Origin: Anisodus tanguticus
Taxonomy: Eukaryota > Streptophyta > Magnoliopsida > Solanales > Solanaceae
Reading direction: 5' to 3'
Length of the DNA stretch: 64,000 nucleotides
Assembly (NCBI GenBank): GCA_034509755.1
Contig: CM067555.1
Location: forward strand, 8,192,142 to 8,256,141
Below, piece after piece: positions 34,690-45,229 of the stretch. Made by a program: the position numbers and the translations under genes. Below the pieces are notes generated by a model. It made no database searches. It was not told the origin of the DNA and saw nothing but the letters and a program-made list of their open reading frames with translations. How positions within the stretch are numbered: position 1 is the first letter of the stretch; each line of letters begins with the position of its first letter.

Positions 34690-35815
34690 TTGTAGGTGTA
34701 TAAATGTGGATAAGGTTAAGTGTGCCATTCGTAGGATGCACAAGGGAAGAGCGACGGACCAGACGAGATCCCGGTGAATTCTGGAAGAGCGCGGATAGGG
34801 TTGGCATGGAATGACCGACTAAGTTGTTCAATGTCGTGTTTAAGACTGTAAAAATGCCCAAAGAATGGAGGAGGAGTACAATGATTCCGTTGTACAAGAA
34901 TAAGGGAGATATTCAGAGCTGCAACAACTATATGGGTATTAAACTGCTAAGCCACACGATGAAAGCTTGGGAGAGGGTTGTGGAAATGAGGGTAAGGAGG
35001 GGCGTGTCTATTTCGGAGAACCAGTTCGGATTCATGTCAGGGTGTTCATCGATCTAGAAAAGACCTACGACAAAGTTTCTAGGGAGGTTTTATGGAGATG
35101 CTTGAAGGCTAGAGGTGTACCTGTGGCGTACACTAGGCCGATCAAGGACATATACGAGGGAACCAAGACCCCGGTAAGGACAATGGAAGGAGATTCATAG
35201 CACTTTTCAGTTGTGATGGGGTTGCATGAGGGATCAACTCTTAGCCCGTTTTTATTTGCCTTGATGATGGATGTTTTGACGCGATATATCCAAGGTGAGT
35301 GCCATGGTGTATGTTATTTATGGATGACATAGTTTTGATTGATGAGACTCGTAGCGGAGTTAACGCTAAGTTGGAGGTTTGGACGCAAACCCTAGAGTCT
35401 AAAGAGTATAGGTTGAGCCTGACCAAGACTGAATACGTGGAGTATAAGATCAGTGTCATAATGCATGAAGTTGATGTGGAAGTGAGGCTTGACACACATG
35501 TCATACAAGAGGGGGAGTTTTAAGTGTCTTGGGTCTATCATCCAAGGAAATTGGGAGATTGACAAGGATGTCACACATCGTATTGATGCAGGGTGGTTGA
35601 AATGGAGACTCGCGTCTAGAGTCTTGTGTGATAAGAAGGTGTCACCGAAACCTAAAGGCAAGTTCTATCGAATAGTGGTTAGACCAACTATGTTGTATGT
35701 GCGGAGTGTTGGGCAGTTAAGAACTCTCACGTTCAGAAGATGAAAGTTGCGGAAATGAGAATGTTGTGACGGATGTGTGGGCATACGAGGAGAGATAGGA
35801 TTGTAAATATATAAT
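34690..35815 (+). pseudogene. LINE reverse transcriptase fragment (RTE-like)
   Basis: The reading starts with a scrambled DGPDEIP-type block near 34755 and FNVVFKTVKMPKEWRRS (34827-34877). It then gives LEKTYDKVSREVLWRCLKAR (35051-35110) and DEGSTLSPF-type sequence at 35226-35255. The active-site region follows with MLFMDDIVLI (35313-35342), where the usual FADD reads FMDD. A C-terminal block CGHTRRDRI ends it (35775-35801). Frame changes occur near 35055, 35200 and 35525. The endonuclease is missing, so this is a 5'-truncated, decayed copy. Clade assignment to RTE rests on sequence style only. Confidence 0.75.
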
Positions 35816-36126
35816 TTCAAAAAAAAATGTGTACTTTTTCTACTCTTTTCTTTTTTCCCCATTAAAAAGATCAATAATCTTCTCATTTTCTTTTTACGCT
35901 ATTCGATTTTCAGCCTATCAACTGGTGGTGCAGATGTGCTTTATCACTAGAGCGAATTTCACTTGTAAAAATAAAAGACACAAGTAAATGGTAAACATGC
36001 ACAACCAGATTAGGGGTTAGGGTATCATGTTTAAACTCCAAAATCATTCTAAGTTTTGCAATTTATAACGAGGTCTTTGAATAGGTAGATTACGATGTCA
36101 ATTATGTAGAATCGTCAAAACTCTAA
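35816..36126. other. Intergenic DNA
   Basis: AT-rich, nothing recognised. Confidence 0.4.
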
Positions 36127-36234
36127 GGTTCCACCAGGAGTTTTACTAAGGGAGTTCGAGAATATAAAGAAGTAAACACACGAAAAAGTCAAGGGGTTCA
36201 ATGTCTACTAATATACATAAAAATTATTTTAACC

Positions 36235-36540
36235 TGTTAAATATACACAATATACACACAATATACATGTATTGGTCTCGACTTTGCTCTCCAAATTACT
36301 CTCGGGTTTGGCTGAATTGTACCATTTAATTTATGGTAAATATTTAGTATCCTAGTTTAGATAATGTTGTAATATAATTAGTATTGTACACTTACCATAA
36401 TTATTGTATTACTATAAATGTATAGTTAGTATCCAAGTAGAATAATATTTTAGGAATAGAATTCTCCTATTATGAAATTATGTAACTTGTATATATAGTC
36501 TTTCAATTAATGAAAATAATCAAAGGGATTATTTCTTTCA
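36235..36540 (+). repeat. 5' LTR of 36-kb copia element (306 bases)
   Basis: TGTTAAATATACAC ... ATTATTTCTTTCA, directly followed by the primer site. Confidence 0.95.
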
Positions 36541-36702
36541 TGGTATCAAGAGACTATGTCTTGCTTCCGCTCTTGCTCTCGGTTTTTGTGCCATTTTTCA
36601 GCCACAACCGGCTCCATTTTCCGTCCCCCTTCACCGAAATTCGTGATATTATTTACCTCCACTCTTCCCAAATTTCCCCTCTTCTCCCTTTGTTCTTTCG
36701 TT

Positions 36703-39700
36703 ATGTCTAAGAGCAATTTTCATCTTGCCCTCCTGGGTTCTATCATAAAAAACAACATCCCTATTGTTCTTGAGATGGAAAACGTCCAATATGCGACGTG
36801 GATGGAATTATTTAAAACTCACGTTGCCTCCCATCAAGTCATCCATCACATAATTCCTCCCGCTTCACTTATTCCCACAGAGGATCCTCAGTTTTGGATT
36901 ACTCTTGATGCTACCGTTCTCCAGTAGATTTATTCCACTATTTCGGTTGACATCTTACAAACAATCATTGAGCCAAACACTACGGCTATGGCTACCTGGA
37001 ATAGATTGCGTGACATATTCCAAGATAACCAACATTCACGTGTTGTCACACTCGAGCAGGAATTCTCTCAAGTTCGCATAGAAGAAATTCCAAACGTGTC
37101 TGCATATTGCAAGAAACTCAAAGAGTTAGCAGACCAACTCAGTAACGTTGGCGCACCTGCGACAAATAATCGTCTGATTCTACAATTGATTGCCGGCCTT
37201 TCTGAGGCCTATAATGGCATTGGAACTCTCCTTCGTCACAACAATCCACTTCCAGCTTTTTATCAAGCCCGCTCCATGCTTACTTTGGAAGAAGCAAATT
37301 CGGCTAAGAAAGCGACTACCGGAGCAAGCCCTGTAGTCATGATGACGTCCTCCACAAATTTTTCAGGTTTTGTTGATAATTCGGGCCAAAACCGTGCTCA
37401 TGGTGGCGGCAAAAATAATCGTAATAATAATGACAAAAACAGCGGGGGAAAACGCGGCGGTTCCGGTGGATAACAATCTGGCAGTGGGCCCCGTCCAGTC
37501 AACAATGGGCCACCTCCCTACTGGTCCCAGCCGTAGGGCTGGGGCAGTGGGCCATGGCCCAACAACTCCTATTTTCCGGGGCCTTCCAACGGACAGTGGG
37601 CTGGACAGCCCTAGTTCAGGCCCAATAATCAGGATTCTTCCTCTCGGTTCAGCACTAGGCCGGGGGAACAGGGTGGACTGCATGGGCCTCGGTCCACACA
37701 AGCATTCTCGATAGTGGGCCCCACACCGACTCACACCGACATTGAGGCCACAATGCACATGTATGGGTTGACGCAACCAGATCTGAATTGGTACATGGAC
37801 ACCGGCGCGATGACACACATGACTTCTGATCAAGGTACTCTCTCGTCTTATTCCAATTTGAGCAACCCTCGTGGTATAATTGTCGGTAATGGTAACTCTA
37901 TTCCAATTCAGGGTTATGGTCATAAAACTTTGTCTCCCTCCAATCCACCCCTTATCTTGAAAAATACTTTACATGCCCCCAAATTGATTAAAAACTTAGT
38001 GTCTGTCCGAAAATTCACCACTAACAATTCTGTTTCTGTTGAATTTGATCCTTTTGGTTTCTCTGTGATGGATTTCAAGATGGGGAGTCCTCTCATGAGG
38101 TGTGATAGTAGGGGAGATCTTTATCCTATCACACCCGGTTTCAGTCCATCAAGTCCAGCCTTGCCGTCAGCGTTTGCAGCCCTTGCTCCTTCCTTGTGGC
38201 ATGCTCGGCTTGGTCATCCGGAATCTTCTATTTTGTCGTCATTACATAAGAATAATTTTATTTCATGTAAGGATACGAATAGTACTCCAAATTGTCAGTC
38301 TTGTTCTTTAGGAAAAATTGATAGGTTGCCATTTGTAGACTCAAATTCTCATACTTTAATGTCATTTGATATTATTCATAGCGACTTATGGACGTCTCAT
38401 GTTCTTAGTTCTTTGGGTCATCGGTATTATGTTCTTTTTTTGGATGATTATTCTAAGTTTTATGGACGTTTCCGATTGCAAATAAATCTCAATTTTTTTC
38501 CATCTTCTTAAAATTTAGAGCATTCATTAGAACCCAATTCGAACGAGAAATAAAAAATATTCAGTGTGATAATGGCCAAGAATATGACAATGGGGTGTTT
38601 CGAGAATTCTGTGCTAATAATGGGATCAATTTTTATTTTTCTTGTCCTCATACATCTTCACAAAATGGGAAATCCAACCGCAAAATTCGTTTCATAAATA
38701 ACATTGTCCGCACTCTCTTATTTCATGCTTCCGTACCCCTATATTTTTGGCATCATGCTCTTCAAAGGGCTACATATCTCCTTAACATAATTCCTTCCAA
38801 AGGTCTGACATATTCTTCCCCCTTCAAATTTTATTTAATAAGACTCATTTTTATTCTCATCTTCGAATTTTTGGGTGCTTGTGTTATCCGTTATTTCCGT
38901 CCACCACAATTAACAAACTTCAGGTCCGGTCTACTCCGTGTGTGTTTTTGGGTTTTCCGTCTAATCATCGTGGTTACAAATGCTTTGATTTATCCTCCAA
39001 TAAAATCATCATTAATCGCCATGTAATTTTTGATGAAACCCAATTTCCATTTGCTAAAGTTAATACTCCCGAGCCTAGTTCGTATAATTTTTTGGATGAT
39101 GGTATATCCCCGTATATTACTCACCATTTTTCGGATATGTCCCGCACCCAAAATTCTTCAGCGGGCCCACTACCCGATGGCCCCACTGGTCCGTCTCACA
39201 CTACCGTCACTGGATCAGTTTCAGCGATTGGGCCAGTCCAGCCCAATTCTGGAACTGGTCCAGTTCCAGTGCCAGATTACCGTCTTGGGCCAGCAGGCCC
39301 ACTGCCTGCTGGCCAGTCCATCCCGAGCTCTGAAAATTCCCAAAATCCGCCCACTTCTTCCTCAAGTCATAGATCGGTCACTCGTAGTCAGCGGGGTGTT
39401 TTTAAATCAAAGAGATATTTTAATTTAAATTCTAATGTTCTCAAATCACTCTTACCCCGTACTCTTGTGTCTGCGTTAAATGACCCAAATTGGAAAATTG
39501 TTATGACCGATGAATATAATGCTCTTATTGATAATAAGACGTGAGAGTTGGTGCCCCGTCCTTCTGGTATTAATATTATTAGGTCTATGTGGATTTTTGC
39601 TCACAAGGAAAATTCAGATGGTTCATTTGCACGACATAAGGCGCGGCTTGTGGGTGATGGTAAGACTCAGCAGGTTGGGGTGGATTGTGGGGAGACATTT

Positions 39701-40970
39701 AGTCCGGTGGTCAAGCCGGCTACCATTCGCACTGTACTCAGCTTGGCTCTTTCGAAATCATGGCCTATTCATCAGTTAGATGTAAAGAATGTTTTCCTAC
39801 ATAGTGATCTCAAGGAAATAGTTTATATGCATCAGCCATTGGGATTCAGGGATCCCAAACATCATCATCATGTCTGTTTGTTGAAAAATTCCTTATATGG
39901 GCTTAAGCAGTCTCCACAGGCCTGGTATACAAGGTTTGCTAGCTATGTTTCGACTATTGGGTTCACTCACAGCAGGTCAGATAATTCATTGTTCATCTAC
40001 CGTCGTGGTTCATTCTTGGCCTACATTCTGTTGTATGTGGCTGATATCATTTTGATTGCCTTTTCCGATGGCTTACGCCAGTCTATTATGACCATGCTCA
40101 ACTCTGAGTTTGCTATGAAAGACTTAGGGCCCTTGAGTTACTTTTTGGGGATTGCCGTCACTCGTCATTCCGATGGATTATTCTTGTCTCAACGGAAGTA
40201 TGCAACTGAGATCATCGAGAAGGCTGGGATGTTATCATGTAAGTCCACTTTCACCCCAGTTGATACAAAGCCCAAGCTTAGTGTTGCGGCTGGCGTACCC
40301 TACGAGGATCCGACCCGCTATCGCAGTCTTGCAGGGGCCCTTAAGTATCTTAGCTTTACGCGACCATATATTACATATGTTGTCCAGTAGGTGTGTTTGT
40401 TCATGTGCACTCAAACGCATCATTCAGTATATTTAGGGTACTCTTGACTATGGGTTGCATTTATATCCTTTCTCGACGTCCACACTTGTCTCGTATACGG
40501 ATGCTGATTGGGGTGGTTGTCCCGACACCAGACGGTCTACGTCGGCCTATTGTATATTTCTTGGCAACAACTTGGTCTCCTGGTCAGCAAAGCGTCAGTC
40601 GACTCTATCCCGTTCAAGTGCCGAGGCTGAATATCGAGGAGTGGCTAATGTGGTCTCAGAATCATGTTGGTTACGTAATTTACTTTTGGAGCTTCATTGT
40701 CCCATTCAGAAGGCAACCTTGGTTTATTGCGATAATATTAGTGCCATCTACCTTTCTGGTAATTCGGTTCAGCACTAACGCACTAAGCATATCGAGATGG
40801 ACATTCACTTTGTCCGTGAAAAGGTTGCTCGGGGTCAGGTACGCGTCTGTCATGTCCCGTCAAGATATCAAATTGCAGACATCTTTATAAAGGGTCTTCC
40901 CTAGGTCCTTTTTGAAGATTTTAGGGACAGTCTCAGCGTTCGAAGATCGCCCGCTATGACTGCGGGGGTG
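36703..40970 (+). pseudogene. copia gag-pol with few disabling mutations
   Basis: Gag starts at 36703; UBN2-type Gag runs to 37470 with one stop at 36925-36927. A Gly/Asn-rich and Pro-rich spacer has stops near 37471 and 37531. From 37714 the same frame gives the protease WYMDTGAMTHM (37786-37820), GAG-pre-integrase LWHARLGHPESS (38197-38232) and integrase start SDLWTS and FLDDYSKF, ending at 38509. Integrase continues out of frame at 38595-39026. The frame at 38879-39544 holds the integrase end and spacer, and 39548-40390 holds the reverse transcriptase. The polymerase motif reads YVAD (about 40036-40047) instead of YVDD, removing a catalytic aspartate. RNase H is at 40455-40880 (SYTDADWGG, SRSSAEAEYRG). 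Stops at 36925, 39542 and 40388 further disable it. Confidence 0.9.
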
Positions 40971-41286
40971 TGTTAAATATACACAATATACATGTGTATA
41001 TTGGTCTCGGCTTTGCTCTCCAAATTACTCTCGGGTTTGGCTGAATTGTACCATGTAATTCATGGTAAATATTTAGTATCCTAGTTTAGGTAATGTTGTA
41101 ATATAATTAGTATTGTACACTTACCATAATTATTGTATTACCATAAATGTATAGTTAGTATCCAAGTAGAATAAGATTTTAGGAATAGAATAGGAATAGC
41201 AATAGGATTCTCCTATTATGGAAATATGTAACTTGTATATATAGTATTTCAATTAATGAAAATAATCAAGGGGATTATTTCTTTCA
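40971..41286 (+). repeat. 3' LTR of 36-kb copia element (316 bases)
   Basis: TGTTAAATATACAC ... ATTATTTCTTTCA, followed by TAACC. Confidence 0.95.
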
Positions 41287-41364
41287 TAACCTTGTATATA
41301 CAATGTAATTTTTCATCGAAAGAGGTTCGGATGAACCCCTCGGCCCTTGCTAGCTCCGCCCCTG

Positions 41365-41741
41365 AGTGGGGCTATTGCTGATTAATTAATTAGGCACCAT
41401 CTGATCATTTATAATGAATGCATTAAGACTTTGTTTGAACTATTTTCATTGGCCACCATCTTATAATGAAGGAGCAAAATTAACAATGACAATTTATTGG
41501 TCTCATCCGAAGAATATAAGTGAACTCACAACTAATTAGTTACATTTTCCATTTTGACTACTACTTTTCATTTTTTATTTGTCCACTATACTAAAAATAG
41601 ATGTTAACTTTTACTTGTCTCGTTTGGAAATCAGGAGATAATTTATCATTTTATACATATTTTATGATGCTTCAGTATTCATACAGACTCGACGAAGTTA
41701 AGTTATATTGAGGAAATCATTTGATCTCAACCACCTAAGAA
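41365..41741. other. Intergenic DNA
   Basis: AT-rich, nothing recognised. Confidence 0.4.
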
Positions 41742-41746
41742 TACTT

Positions 41747-43186
41747 TGTTGGAAATTAGCCTTTGGCGGGGAGATGCGTCCACCCATCTTTGATGAATTA
41801 AACACTAGTGTTCCGTATGTTGGAGACCTTGTCTCTTTACACATGCATGATCTACGAAGTGAGTAGATGACCGTAGGGCCAAGAATCGTCTAATTTCGTT
41901 GAGAAATGAAAGAGATATTGGTCCACGAAGTAAGGTGTTTGAGACATGGAAATGTGGTGTGGGACAAATCTACCACATCGGTGGGAATAGGAAGAATTGC
42001 TCTCTATATAAGTCTCTAATTGGTAAAGGGTTTGGGACCCCAAGGGGTATCCCATGTGTTTAAAGGAGGGAAGACCTAGATGTGCTTGGGTTCAAGGCTA
42101 AGCCCACACGCGCGCCGCCGCCGCCCGCCCGTCCCGTCCGGTCCGGTCTCGGGCTCGGGTCACGGGTCGTGGGTCGTGGGTCGTGGGTCGTGGGCTGTGG
42201 CTGTGGGCTGTGGGCTGTGGGCTGTCTGATATTATCTTTTTGGACCAGAGAACTCTGCCAAATGTACATTTACAGTTTGGTCCCCATAGTTTCTGGGAAG
42301 GTGACGGAAGGCCGTTGGACTGCATTTTTGGAGCATTAATCAGCCATTACTTGGCTGATTAATTCTCCATTAACAGCCCATTAGTTGGGCAATTGAGCGA
42401 CCTCCTTCAAGACCTTAAATCGGCCTCACTAATGGCATTTAACATGCCATTTACAGCCCTCCTAATGGCCTTTAACAGCCATGTTTGGGCAGTTGATCAG
42501 CCCCTCCTCCATGCTATATATTGAGCCTCTTTTGGCTCAATTCAGCAGCAGAAAACGAGCAGATAATAGGCCACCAAACAGGCAGAAAAACAGACGGAAA
42601 ACCCACTAGAAAACAGGCTGAAAATTCAGCAAAATAGTGGCTGAAATTCAGCGAAACAGTGGCTGAAAATCAGTCAAAAACAGTGACCAAACCCTCACGT
42701 ATACACAAGATATACACTACAGAGACACACTATATACACAGAGACAAAAGAGAAGAGTAGAGAGAAACTCTTCCTTCCTATTCCATATCTTCAGCAAGTC
42801 GAGTCATATTTATTTTCTTCGCCAGGCTCAACCTATTGGCTTTGTAGTGTTGAGATTAAAGTGTTGTTTTATCTTGGGAGACTATTGTCCGCTAACGTAA
42901 AAGCATATATACGGGGCAATCTTGTCTTAAGGATAGAGGGCTATCCTCGACTCAACACACAACGTTGTAACCATCCGATTTAGTTGTTTCTTGATTTCAG
43001 GTTATCAAGATTCAAGGCACAACAAACTTGCGGCAGTTCTCAACATTGGCTTTGCAAGTTGATCAAGATTCAAGACACAACACACATGCGGCAGTTTTGA
43101 AGATTGACATTTATTTATCCTTTCGAACATTTGTAATAGTTATTACTTCCCGTACTGCTCTATAAAGTACCATTAAAATACCAACA
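41747..43186 (+). mobile_element. Solo LTR, same family as the 8.6-kb copia element
   Basis: It begins TGTTGGAAATTAGCC and ends ATACCAACA, with the perfect duplication TACTT at 41742-41746 and 43187-43191. It shares blocks with the LTRs at 8647 and 13944 (GACCGTAGGGCCAAGAATCG, TTTGGGACCCCAAGGGGTAT, ACGGGGCAAT, CTTGTCTTAAGGA) but is 200 bases longer and clearly older or from a sister subfamily. A GGTCGTG/GGCTGTG microsatellite lies at about 42156-42222. An intact-looking duplication around a lone LTR indicates LTR-LTR recombination. Confidence 0.95.
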
Positions 43187-43191
43187 TACTT

Positions 43192-43760
43192 TAATTGGAT
43201 AAATTCACTTATTTCACGGAATAATTTTTATCATACATATTCGTCTTTACTTACTATGTTGATTCTAAGTTTCATATAGAAGAACTGACTTTACAAGAAA
43301 GGATAAGGGGCAGTTTAGACATGTAATCGTATATAAGACAAACTATCAAATGTCTCAACTTCTTATAGTTATGCCAGAACCTTAAATTAAATGAGGAAAT
43401 ATGGACTAGAGGTACTTAGGTAGTATGAAAATCTGCTTCTCTTATCGTGGGTGCTCACGTGCGCGTGTTTTTATCCTTAAAAAATCATATATCGTCAAAC
43501 TTTTTTATAATTGCTATTTGCCATAACAGTATTTCACTATAACGACTTGATTTTTCCCGAAATTAATTTTTCATGTTATATTTTACTTCTCTATAACAAC
43601 ATTTTACCTATAAAAGCAATGTCATTCATTATAGCGGTACACTCTTTATAAAATTACCTCTCTATAACTGCCATAATCAAACATTGTGTAATAATATTTG
43701 TAAGAAGTATATTATATATAAAAAATAAAATATCAAAATATTTATGACAATCATCAAAGG
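43192..43760. other. Intergenic DNA with TATAAC-rich repeat
   Basis: Between 43490 and 43675 the motif CTATAAC recurs (CACTATAACGAC, CTCTATAACAAC, CTCTATAACTGC), perhaps the end of a DNA transposon related to the transposase-tail fragment downstream. Not resolved. Confidence 0.35.
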
Positions 43761-43764
43761 AAAA

Positions 43765-43870
43765 ATTGAATTCTTTTTGCTGAAAGTTTGGACAAAAATC
43801 TTCATCAATTCAAGTGTTATATTATCACTAAGAGACTGAAATTTACGAAACAACCTACAATGGTAGAAAT
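43765..43870 (+). repeat. Diverged copy of 44242-44347
   Basis: ATTGAATTCTTTTTGCTGAAAG onward repeats the downstream segment with roughly ten differences and one indel that break the frame. Confidence 0.8.
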
Positions 43871-44050
43871 TCATTCTCCCTTGTTGGAACAAAACCGAAA
43901 TTCTACCTACAGATGAAAACCCCAATATTAAATAGTGAAAATTTAGAACTTGTTGATGAGGTTGGTAGTGTGTCATCACTTATATAGCACAAATCTTATC
44001 TCATAACACCAATCAAGCAATAGATAATACTACTTATACGAAGTTTGACA

Positions 44051-44364
44051 CAACTCTTCCAATCCTTAAAACTTACACTGATGAAGAGCTTATTGCACAA
44101 CTGATTGGAGTGGAAGAACAAGAGACAACAGATACAGAAGGTGACAACGAAAGTGTTAACGAAGAGTCTTAACCTATTGCTACTTGGGATGAGATAGAAG
44201 AGTCAAATGTTAATCTCTTAGACAGTTTTCAAGGGAAAGCTATTGAATTCCCTTTTGCTGAAAGTTTGGACAAAATTCTTCGTCAATTCAAGCGTTATAT
44301 TATTGCTAAGAGACTGGAATGTACAAAACAACCTACAATTGTAGATTTTTTACGTCAAAATTGA
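44051..44364 (+). pseudogene. Possible pogo/Tigger-type transposase C-terminus
   Basis: One frame reads YTDEELIAQLIGVEEQ, an acidic linker, one stop at about 44169-44171, then SLDKILRQFKRYIIAKRLE and QPTIVDFLRQ before a stop at 44364. An acidic linker, a short helix and a terminal (K)Q-T-I-x-D-F motif are characteristic of CENP-B/pogo-class transposase tails. The DDE core and DNA-binding domain are absent. Identification is tentative. Confidence 0.4.
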
Positions 44365-44419
44365 AATTGTATTTAAATTTTCAATTAATTTTAAATGCAT
44401 ATGTTCCTTATATTTCAAT

Positions 44420-44604
44420 TCTTTATCAGTAAAGTATCTGGACTGGACCGGATACGGATCTCAAATACAAGATCCAGATCCAGATCCGATCCGTCAGAAA
44501 CGGATCCGGGTCCGATCCGGATCCGTCGGGTCCAAATTTTGAAGATCCATATCCTATAAAACGGATCTGGATACACCGGATCCGGACCGGGTCCAGGATC
44601 CATT
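44420..44604. mobile_element. hAT-type terminal fragment with GATCCG repeats
   Basis: GGATCCG/CCGGATC-rich sequence ends in ATTGCCATCTCTAG (44601 region), the inverted form of a typical hAT terminus. The other end is not found. Confidence 0.45.
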
Positions 44605-44662
44605 GCCATCTCTAGTCATTACTCGAGTTTTTCAAGCTCTCATCAAGTTGATGTCCGATAAA

Positions 44663-44791
44663 ACAACAACAACAACATACTTAGTGAAATCCTATAATGT
44701 GGGGTCTGAGGAGGGTAGAGTGTACGCAGACCTTATCTTTATCTTGATAGGTAGATCGGTTGTTTCTGAGAGACCCTCAGCTCAAGACTAG
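44663..44791 (-). mobile_element. TS-type SINE
   Basis: (CAA)n followed by TTAGTGAAATCC, GGGTCTGAGGAGGGTAGAG and GTACGCAGACCTTATC matches the inverted TS SINE 3' half. Confidence 0.8.
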
Positions 44792-45130
44792 ATCAAAATT
44801 CAAGACCACCACCTTCAAATATATTCTTGTTACTATTAGGTGACTAACCTTTATATATGTAAATGGAGTATAATTAGGCATCAATTTTTATCGGAAGGCA
44901 TCAAGTTCTCAATTAAAGAGGTATATGTAGATATCGTTGTTATTAATTTATTATACTTTTGGCCCAAAAAAGAAGCTCCAAACTTCTACTACTTAATTAC
45001 TTCGTCATATGATGACATAGAAAAATGATACGTGAAAAAAGTTGCTTAAGAAACTCCATAGATACTGCTAGGAAGGTGGCAAGATATAGCCCATATCCAA
45101 AGACAGATTCTCCACAATCTGCAATAGGAC

Positions 45131-45138
45131 TATATAAA
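45131..45138 (+). promoter_or_regulatory. TATA box of WRKY gene
   Basis: TATATAAA lies 99 bases before the ATG at 45230, a normal spacing for a plant gene with a leader of about 65-70 bases. Confidence 0.6.
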
Positions 45139-45229
45139 ACCACACTCAAATTAGTTAAACACGACCGCATCATTCTATCAAGACTCTCTCTAGTCTTTCT
45201 TCTTTGGCTTCTTCTCAAAAAATTAGACC

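Larger units (their letters stand above)
36235..41286 (+). mobile_element. Complete but inactive Ty1/copia retrotransposon (5052 bases)
   Basis: LTRs are 36235-36540 and 40971-41286, and the perfect target duplication TAACC lies at 36230-36234 and 41287-41291. The primer site is TGGTATCAAGAG (36541-36552), and the polypurine run GCGGGGGTG ends at 40970. All domains are present in copia order. The LTRs are nearly identical (differences mainly a few bases plus a short AATAGGAATAGC expansion in the 3' copy), so insertion is fairly recent, yet the reading frame is broken. Confidence 0.95.
36130..41364. mobile_element. MITE-like repeat split by the copia insertion
   Basis: The segments 36130-36234 (AGTTTTACTAAGGGAGTTCG ... 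AAAAATTATTTTAACC) and 41287-41364 (TAACCTTGTATATACAATG ... GCTCCGCCCCTG) join into one repeat of about 180 bases that I recognise as a common Solanaceae intergenic element ending in CCGCCCCTG. Its left terminus is eroded. The coordinates include the 5-kb copia element inserted in it. Confidence 0.55.
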
